Translations under genes and position numbers: made by a program
Shown here: positions 57,001-64,000 of the stretch, one piece after another
Numbering within the stretch: position 1 is the first letter of the stretch
How the letters are laid out: every line of letters begins with the position of its first letter
Assembly (NCBI GenBank): GCA_029168955.1
Contig: JAPDOI010000430.1
Span: forward strand, 310,001 to 374,000
DNA length: 64,000 nucleotides
Direction: 5' to 3'
Source of the DNA: Aplectana chamaeleonis
Taxonomy: Eukaryota; Nematoda; Chromadorea; Rhabditida; Cosmocercidae
Notes under the pieces: model-generated
The model's database searches: none
What the model saw: only the letters and a program-made list of their open reading frames with translations
What the model was told of the DNA's origin: nothing

Positions 57001-60000
57001 GGACGAACCAAGTAGTTTACTTACCTAGCGATCTGATAAAGCTCGAAAAACTGATCTAGAGGCCTTTATTGCAAAAATCACACGGTGTGATGAGGCCTGT
57101 TTTCAAAGGCAGCATACACGCTCGTAAACGCGATTGAGATAACTACGGAAATAGAATGGCATGGCTCAAGTTACAACGCCTACGCATTTTGAAGCGTCAA
57201 AAACGACCCACAATGCCGTTACAGGAGTTTGGCCCCGCCCGTATTTTCACGCCCCTGTACTTGCCCTTTTCCTGCAACGCAAGGCTGCTGGGTCATCTTC
57301 ACCGTCGGTACTGTTGGTGGATTGCCTAACAAGTGAACAACACACGTCACTGACGGCGAAGATGACCCAGCGACCCTGCGTTGGAGGAAAAGGGCAAATA
57401 CAGGGGGCGTGAAAAAACGGGCGGGGCCAAACTGGCTACTCCTGTAACGGCATTGTGGGTCGTTTTTGTCGCTTCAAAATGCGTAGGCATTATGTTGTAA
57501 GCTATACGGTTCGATTCCCATTGTAATCTCAACTACGTTTACAAGCGTGTATGCTGCCTTTAAGGCTCAAATCACACCGTCACATTCCCAGCCGTCACAC
57601 CGGCCGTAATCGGCTAAAAACGGTCGGATAGACCTGGGACCCGGCCCAAGGCTTTTCTTAGTGATCCCCTTCAAAATAAACACTACAACAGCCCGATCCA
57701 ATAAAATGATTTTTCCACCTCTCAAGACGTCCCAGTCGCGATGCGGTTCTCCGATCTTTGGCCAGTATCTCGGATTTGGCTGAAATTTCATTTCATTTCA
57801 TTTCATTTATATACGCCCTTTCGGGCATGCCAACAACAACAAAAATTAGAAGATAAAAATCACGGGCGGGGAAAAACAAAGAAAAACAACACAAAAAAAA
57901 ATCAGCTAATCACATGAACTAGTTGAGCGCATGACAACACATCAACAAGGAGCATCAATGCGCCGGGGCAGCAAGGTAGATCAGGAGGAAGTGGGAGGGA
58001 GGGTTTGGCAGAAACGGTTGAAGCTATATCATACCAGGTTTGCTCCTGTGTAAAGTACCCAGAGTCGAATACTACCGACTGCGAATCAAGACAAGTGCAT
58101 AACGATGCGGCTTCCTTTATGAATTTGTGAGTAGCAAATCCCAAACACCATCCAACACAGCGAATACCGGAGGCTATTCCCAGGTAGATGCAAGCACGCA
58201 ACTGGACGAGGCCATTCCGGGGCGGGTTCTGATGAACCTCTTTAAACTAAACACGCACCCCAGGCGATGGCTTGCAGGGAGCCTCTACAGATCGCTATAT
58301 GTGTTCAAGACAGCACCAGGTAGAGCACGTCGGAAAGTATAAGAATATTTGGAAGCAACAACACCGAAAATGCCAGCATACCCAAATAGAGACCGATTAG
58401 AATTTGCTTGGGCTCTTGTACTTTCTGAAATCTTGCCTAGGAGTCATATTTAGGGCGCTGGAGACGAATCTGACGTCCGTTTCACAATTTTCGACCTGCT
58501 ACCCCAGTTATACGATGGTTTGGGGGAAAGACGTAATTCCTACGATAATTTCACTGTTCGATTCAATGGGGTGTACTTCGTACCATACCTTTTTTAACTT
58601 TCTACGGACAACAAAGTGATGAAATGAGCCCTTAAAGTGGAGCCTGCTCTCGAGATAGAACGAAACTTACAGACTTCTAAGGATTCATTCAAAGCCTGTG
58701 GGGAGTTGCAAAGTAAGAATTTCCATGTTCCTGTTAGTGAGGCGAATGCAGGGGTACGTGAAGTCTTTCTGACTCCGGAGATTCATCGTAATACTGGTAT
58801 TTCTTTCTGTGATTCCCAATGTCATCAAAATTGAATCCGGGGGACTCTGAAACACGTTGTGGCTATGCGGCGCTTTAAGCGCGCGAAACTGGCGCAAATC
58901 GTCGTTTTTTGCGAAAAAAATGCTTGGTACGGTGTGAGGGAAATTTTTGGCATGATGACGGGCCGGAAGCCTGCGTATCCCCCCTACCCGGCGCCTAAGG
59001 CTGTGCCCCCCCCCCTGTGATCGTCACACCGTACGCCTGAGCCTGCGCACGACATACACTACTAGTAAAGATGAACTCTCAGTCGGCACCGCACGACTGT
59101 GGAGGTAATGTTGGGCCTCAACTGTGACATGCACATAGAATCCAGGCTTGCATTTTCGCACACATTGGCGGTACTCCACTGGCGCGGTAATTTCATAATC
59201 CACCGCTCTTCCTGCGCGTGCAAAGAGGAGTATGGAAGATGCCTGAGGATGAAGTCGAAGCGATGCATCAGCACTCGACACGAATGAGGTACCAGGGCCA
59301 AACTGCAACCGAAAGACACCTTGAAATGCCTGAGCCATCACAAAGACGTCCAACTAAGCAATGTAGGATGAGCATGTTGTGCACTTTTTGGCATAGACAG
59401 AAATGCTGGAGCTGGGAGGGGAACATTAGACCTACCTATCATCACTGGAGTACCAACCGTCTGGAAATGGACTGCGAGTTCACGAGCACGCTCACCTACT
59501 TCCGCTCCAGAATTGGTGACAATGAAACGTGACTCGACTTCTACAAATTTAAGAATAGTTGAATATATGAAACCAACGAGTTGATGTATTAGCAGCTCGA
59601 ACTCACTTAAAAGGTGATCGAGCACGTATCCAATCTCAGTGCTACCTATCCATTGACGGCTGCCAATAAACTTCTCTTCCTTATCATTAATTTCCACCAG
59701 ACACTGGAACAAAGAATATTCGGAGTCTGCCATAGACAAAATAGATTGCAGTTGAGAATCAACTGAGTACTATGAATGAGCACCTTTTGTATTTCCAAAT
59801 GACTGGGAACTGGCTTATCGGTGAACCCATTTAATATGAACCAACTCCAAATGGACTGCAGACTGCGATAAGCACAACCCCAGCCTGTAAAAACGGCATG
59901 ACGGATGTTCTGAGAGTTCACGAGCATTTTCAATCCGATTATGATCATTACACGAACGCTAGAAATATAACAGAAATAATACCTCAACAAACGAACCAGC

Positions 60001-60433
60001 ATCATCCATGCCTTCCTGCATGTAATGGTGGTAGTGGTAATCTCCCTTGACCAAAGATACAACCCCTTTTGGCTTATCTGCAACAGCATCTTAGACCTTC
60101 ACTTAATTTTTAGGACTTCGAATCTAAGCATAACTTACAATTGCTTATATGACTATGAGGTGACCGCAATAATTTGGAGGGAGCAAAGGTCACTGCTTGA
60201 GCAGATCTAATACATGGCAGCGAGAGAGGGAGATTGAACAGTTTATGCAGCTTTACACGGAATAAATCTATAAATAGAATTATTTATGTAGTAGCACCTT
60301 ATCCTTGTACACCACTGATGCCACAGGAAAACATACGCTGTTCCGCTTCATCGCTGAGTGGCGTTTGAACATGAAGAAATGATGACCAACTAGGAGGCAG
60401 AAACACTTGCGAAATAGTAGGGAGCACACTTTT
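53881..60433 (-). CDS. odr-8: UFM1-specific protease 2 (UFSP2), seven exons, N-terminus not found
   Basis: UFSP2 is a cysteine protease that matures UFM1 and removes it from targets at the endoplasmic reticulum. The C. elegans orthologue ODR-8 is needed for odorant-receptor folding. Exons (all phases consistent): 60433-60337, 60267-60139, 60089-59997, 59884-59784, 59703-59607, 59540-59436 and 54095-53881. Conserved blocks in order are [37 protein letters not shown] (catalytic Cys), [56 protein letters not shown] (catalytic Asp and His) and [13 protein letters not shown]. The donor after DDAG is GTTCGT, non-consensus but required by phase and homology. Upstream exons are missing; a LINE lies there. 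The symbol follows the C. elegans name. Confidence 0.9.
54096..59435 (-). other. 5.3 kb intron of UFSP2
   Basis: Donor GTAGGT at 59435, acceptor TCTAG at 54096. The other identified introns of the gene are about 70-200 bp, so this one is exceptional. Contents: a TTAA element (57102-57563), TTTCATTTCATTTCATTT simple repeat at 57789-57808, a C-run at 59009-59018, and GGCCGTAA-type blocks shared by 56770-56930 and 57590-57720. A stretch near 54950-55640 looks like a possible solo LTR but has no provable ends. Confidence 0.75.
57102..57563. mobile_element. TTAA-type foldback element (MITE 11) in UFSP2 intron
   Basis: It begins TTCAAAGGCAGCATACACGCTC and ends GCGTGTATGCTGCCTTTAA. The arms are near inverse over about 200 bases (TGGCCCCGCCCGTATTTTCACG against its inverse near 57410, shown in shortened form). 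The end type matches MITE 4 at 7153-7811. Confidence 0.75.
59436..60433 (-). CDS. UFSP2 exons 1-6 of those found, including the catalytic Cys exon
   Basis: Six compact exons are separated by introns of 69-112 bp up to about 200 bp. Acceptors are TTTTTTCAG, TTTATAG, GTCTAAG, TTTTACAG, GTTCCAG and TTTGTAG; donors are GTATGT, GTAAGT, GTTCGT, GTGCTC, GTGAGT and GTAGGT. The catalytic Cys is in 59884-59784 (GWGCAYR). The first found exon begins [16 protein letters not shown] in phase 0, so at least one further 5' exon must exist. Confidence 0.88.
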
Positions 60434-60622
60434 CTGAAAAAAAATCATATTCTGAAAACGATGTCTGATGGCGACATTACATATGAGGCTTTCCACGTAA
60501 GAATCGAGATGGATCGAAACACAATTTTTTTTGCCGCTTTTTTAATGTACATCGCTAGATCATCCCAAAAAACTCGGGTGCTCGCTTCTTCTTCTTCTTC
60601 TGCAGCCTCAAAGTGGTTTTTG

Positions 60623-62356
60623 TCATAGGTTGAGGAACTGGGCGGCCTTCACAGGATTCGTCCAAAGGTCCATTGTTGTTAAGGAGGTAGGTCTCTTCGG
60701 GCACATGAACAAGTGCGCCGTGTCGTGTCCGGGAGCACCACAGTCCGGGCATGCGTCTGGTCGGCTGCTGTCGATCTTGTTGACGTAAGACATGAGCAGA
60801 ATAGAGTGACCACAGCGCAGCGATGCAAGAGCACATCTGGCTCGTCTGCCGAGTTGAGACTCGGACTCGCAAACCCGAGGCGGCACCGTTCCCAAGATAG
60901 TGTTCACAGCCGCCTTTGCTAGATATCCTCGAACAAATTGCGTGTGCTCCTCACGCAGAAGACGAAGCCTTTCCATGTTGGAGTCGGCCCATCTCTGTAC
61001 ATCAACTTTACGAGGAGTATCGGCGAACGGCATCCTAATCGACCTCTCTCTTATGGGCTTCATGATTCTCTTTGACGGATGATTCGGCTGCCTCAGAACA
61101 TTAATATACATCTGCTGTGCCTGGAGTTCACAATGCTCCTTGACCGGCAATATGCAGGCCTCCGCGTAAAGATGCTCCACCGGGGAGCTCCTTGCACAAC
61201 CGGTAGCAATTCTAAGCGCAGCATTCTGTACACGCTGCAGCTTATTCCAGGAGCTGTCAGACACCAGGTGCTGCCACACTGGTGCCGCATATTCCAGAGC
61301 CGGCTGAAGTATTGCTCTGTAGGTTCTCAATATAGTCTCTCGGCTGCTTCCCCATGATGTTCCTCCGAGAGCTCTCAAGATATTAAGTCTAGCCTTGACG
61401 ACCGTTTGTTTCTGTTCCGCGTTTTTGTGGAACCTCAGTGATGGATCAAGAATAAGGCCAAGCAGCTTGGGGAATTTTGCTGCTGGCAACAGGTCACCAT
61501 CCCATTTGACATCTGGATGGGCACTGTGTTCCTTGGTGTTCGTTGTGAACACTGAAACAGAGGATTTTGCGGCAGAGACTGTGAGCATCATTTTATCGAG
61601 GAAGAGCTTCAACTCGACGAGATATGCGCTGATCTTGTTAGCGGCTATCTGCAGGTCACGATCCTGGCACATGATGGTGATGTCGTCGGCATACATAACA
61701 ATCCTTACATCATTGGGAGGCTCTGGAATGTCCTCAAGATACAGGCTGAATAGGGCAGGGGACAACACTCCGCCTTGCGGAACACCGGCTGCTATTGGAA
61801 TGCTATCGGATACATGATTCTGGAACAGAACCTTAGCACGGCGGCCTTTAGTGAACGCTGCAATCCATCGCTTCTGCCATGATGGTAGCGACGACTTGAG
61901 CAGTTTCTCGGACAGCAGTCCCAAGTTAACAGAGTCAAACGCTTTGCTCAGGTCGAGGGCGACGGCCACCGTTCTCAGGGGCTTTCTCATGTTGAACCCA
62001 TCGACCGCAAAGCTCACGATCTCTAATAGAGCTGTAGTAGTGGAGTGAAGTTTCCTGAACCCATGCTGATGCTGCTGTCGCTCATTTTGATCAGCCAGGT
62101 CCGTCACGATCAACTTTTTAGCTAATTTAGCGACGGGCGATAACAGGCTTATTGGTCGAAAGCCCTTTGCCGTGCTTTGGGACTTGCCTGGCTTTGGCAA
62201 CGGTATCACATTGGCTGTCTTCCAAGCTTGGGGTAGAGTGCAGGTCCGGAAAGAAGTGTTAATGATATCTGCAAGCATCGGTAGAAGTTCCGTGGGAAGC
62301 TTCTTCAGGATGGCTGGGGAGATACCGTCAGGTCCGATAGCCTTCGAATTCCGCAT
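60623..62356 (-). pseudogene. LINE reverse transcriptase, 577-codon open frame
   Basis: Motifs in order: NSKAIGPDGISPAIL, NVIPLPKPGKSQST, KGFRPISLLS, QHGFRKLHSTTTALL, VALDLSKAFDSVN, AAGVPQGGVLSPALF and VMYADDITIM (catalytic). A C-terminal zinc-binding stretch CPDCGAPGHDTAHLFMC is typical of Jockey/I/R1-type polymerases. The frame is open over the whole RT and C-terminal region to a normal-looking stop, so the polymerase part is young. An in-frame TAG separates it from the upstream linker. The listed start is the first Met; the true ORF begins farther upstream. Confidence 0.88.
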
Positions 62357-62395
62357 TTCTTTGATAGCCTTCTCTACTTGCGTGAGAGTAAAGGC

Positions 62396-63312
62396 CTAAG
62401 AAGCGTTCATGAGCGGCAACCGGCTCAGTTCTCTAACCGTGACTCTGTTCTGCACGCCTCGCTTGGCACGTGTGATGAAGAAGTTCTTGCCGAGCGCATA
62501 AGCAGCCGCTTTCCCTGATTTGAAGACGTTCTCCTCGAACTCAATAGCGGAGCTCATCGATGGAGCGGACTTGCCGGAAATTTTCCTCAACACTTTCCAC
62601 GTCGTAGTTCCGTCAGCCTTGAAATTCAGCTTTTCAGTGAACTTCTCCCAGCATTCCTTCTTGTTCTTATCCAGATCCTGCTTGATCTCGTTATCCAGCA
62701 CAGCTATGTCCGGGTCTAGATGGTCTGCGGCTCTCTTCTCATCTCTGGTTCTTATCTTCTGCAGTATTTCCCTGCTGACATTTGGAAAAAAAGGTCTTGA
62801 CACGACCCTCAGGAATTGCAGCTTTCATGGCCTTGCGGATGGCACTTGTTAGATGGCGCTCTTTCTGATGAACATCACCATTCCATGGGTAGTCGACCGC
62901 ATGGCGAAGTGCAACATCTCTGAACAGGGTCCAGTCTGCTAGGCCTAAATTAAGATAAGTACGATGACGAAAACCAGAGTAAGGGGCAAGAGAGTCAGAG
63001 AGATCAATATAGACAAAGACGGGAATGTGATCACTGGAGAGAGTTGTGGATGTGGACCACGTGCAAGCATTAGAGAGATTGGATGACACAAGAGAGATGT
63101 CTGGGCTAGAAGGTCGGCCGTTGGCAGGGAGACGAGTGGGCTGGTCATCATTGAGGATAACCAGGTCACACTCCTCAGCCCATTCTTCGACATCTTCCCC
63201 TCTGGCAGCAGAATCAAGAGCGGAACAGAACGTGTGAGCATTGAAGTCACCCGCAAAGACAGCTGAAGGGGAGAGTGAGCAGTCGTACAACTGCTTAAGG
63301 AGGGGAATAGGA
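62396..63312 (-). pseudogene. LINE endonuclease C-terminal half and linker, frameshifted
   Basis: 63312-62739 encodes the end of an APE-type endonuclease with VFAGDFNAHTFCS and the His box TTLSSDHIPVFVYI. The N-terminal Asn and Glu motifs are missing because of truncation. 62803-62396 continues the linker (VSREILQKIRTRDEKRAADH) in a different frame and ends in a TAG just before the RT frame. Confidence 0.82.
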
Positions 63313-64000
63313 TTATAAGATTTTCAGAACACCCTTCTTAAATTTTTTTCTAAATTCCAAAGTTGGGAATTTTTTGAACATTCCTTCGCCTAGATCTTCA
63401 ATGGAAACAAATTCCTCCAATAAAACAATTTGATTACCGGTTATCAACCACGAGGAATCGATTGGCGCTATCACAATTTTCAGAATCGCACCCAGTAAAA
63501 ACTAATTTTTCAAATTTCTCTAAGAACTGTTTCTGCAGATACAGACTATGCTAAAAAGATGCGCCGTAGTCATTTCCGTTCATAAAAAAAATATAAATCA
63601 AAAATTGAAAGACACAAACAACCTCATTTTTTGATCGGATGACGCACACAGGCGAAAAACCCTCGAACAAGAGACAGCTCATGCATTCCATCGCGCGCAA
63701 AATGGCTACTATAGCAACTGACCACGGGGAATCGAGTGAAATAGAGTTTGAAGAAAGACTATTTTAACATTTTCACATAATATAATTGTACTCTTGGTGC
63801 ACGAAAACCACTTTTTTACTACACATACTGAGAACAAGGTTAGGGAGTTCATTGCACGCTAAGGTAGCGTAAAGTGTGTTCAGTAACTTGCGGGATGAAC
63901 ATGGAATTCAGTTAAGAGAGAAACGGAATAGAAACGCTCTATCATAGACATTCGACGCTAAGTAGCTTTCGACAAATGAGTAGTTTGTATATCGAACTCA
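63313..64000 (-). other. End of window; possible exon at 63314-63520 on the minus strand
   Basis: On the minus strand a frame reads through IVIAPIDSSWLITGNQIVLL and VSIEDLGEGMFKKFPTLEF, which is protein-like, and ends at the LINE junction. An overlapping frame preceded by a better acceptor (TATCTGCAG, about 63536) reads KQFLEKFEKLVFTGCDSENC. Either could be a 5' exon of UFSP2 or of another gene. The rest is AT-rich and unassigned. Confidence 0.3.

Larger units (their letters stand above)
60585..63312 (-). mobile_element. 5'-truncated LINE (Jockey/I-like) upstream of the UFSP2 exons
   Basis: Same strand as UFSP2. The 3' end is a (GAA)n tail at 60585-60600. The 5' end is lost within the endonuclease domain at about 63312. 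ORF2 is interrupted by a frameshift near 62750-62800 and a TAG at about 62398. The position between the known UFSP2 exons and any upstream exon suggests an intronic insertion, unless the gene's 5' end is closer than expected. Confidence 0.82.

Noticed and set aside
57505..57535. GGTTCGATTCCC resembles a tRNA B box
   Set aside because: No A box or cloverleaf upstream; it lies in the arm of a TTAA foldback element.

Overview
The window looks like nuclear DNA of a parasitic clade V nematode, probably a hookworm or related strongylid. Three things point there: introns that end in TTTTCAG or TTTTTAG-like acceptors, conserved animal genes cut into small exons separated by introns of several kb, and an RTE retrotransposon type that I recognise from hookworm-like genomes. 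The species assignment is inference. There are no bacterial features, tRNA, rRNA or CRISPR arrays.

Only two conserved host genes are visible. (1) Two plus-strand exons at 9887-10031 and 13379-13486 encode TM5 and TM6 of a tachykinin/neuropeptide-type GPCR. The other exons were not found. (2) Seven minus-strand exons between 60433 and 53881 encode most of a UFM1-specific protease 2 (UFSP2; odr-8 in C. elegans). Its catalytic Cys exon and its Asp-Pro-His exon are separated by a 5.3 kb intron.

Almost everything else is mobile DNA. There are fourteen short inverted-repeat elements flanked by TTAA (or a decayed TTAA), several directly abutting each other. Three non-autonomous hAT-like elements have TIRs and 8-bp target duplications. 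A Tc1-type transposon at 17753-19359 has TA duplications. Many foldback elements are GC-rich. A minus-strand RTE retrotransposon (about 41.3 to 30.1 kb) has been broken by at least six later insertions, including a CR1-like LINE (31186-35880) that itself carries a 653-bp DNA element. A second, 5'-truncated LINE (60585-63312) lies beside the UFSP2 exons.

The most unusual object is a 7.0 kb LTR element at 41284-48304. It has 613/609-bp LTRs, TG...CA ends, a CGCT duplication and a PBS resembling the tRNA-Gln complement. It has no gag/pol. On the strand opposite to the element's own transcript it carries what looks like a spliced cellular gene: a signal-peptide exon, an EGF-like exon, and an exon with a transmembrane segment and Cys-rich tail. 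The introns are bounded by GTGAGT donors and T-rich acceptors.

Exon boundaries were set by eye from splice sites, reading phase and remembered family motifs. No database search was possible.
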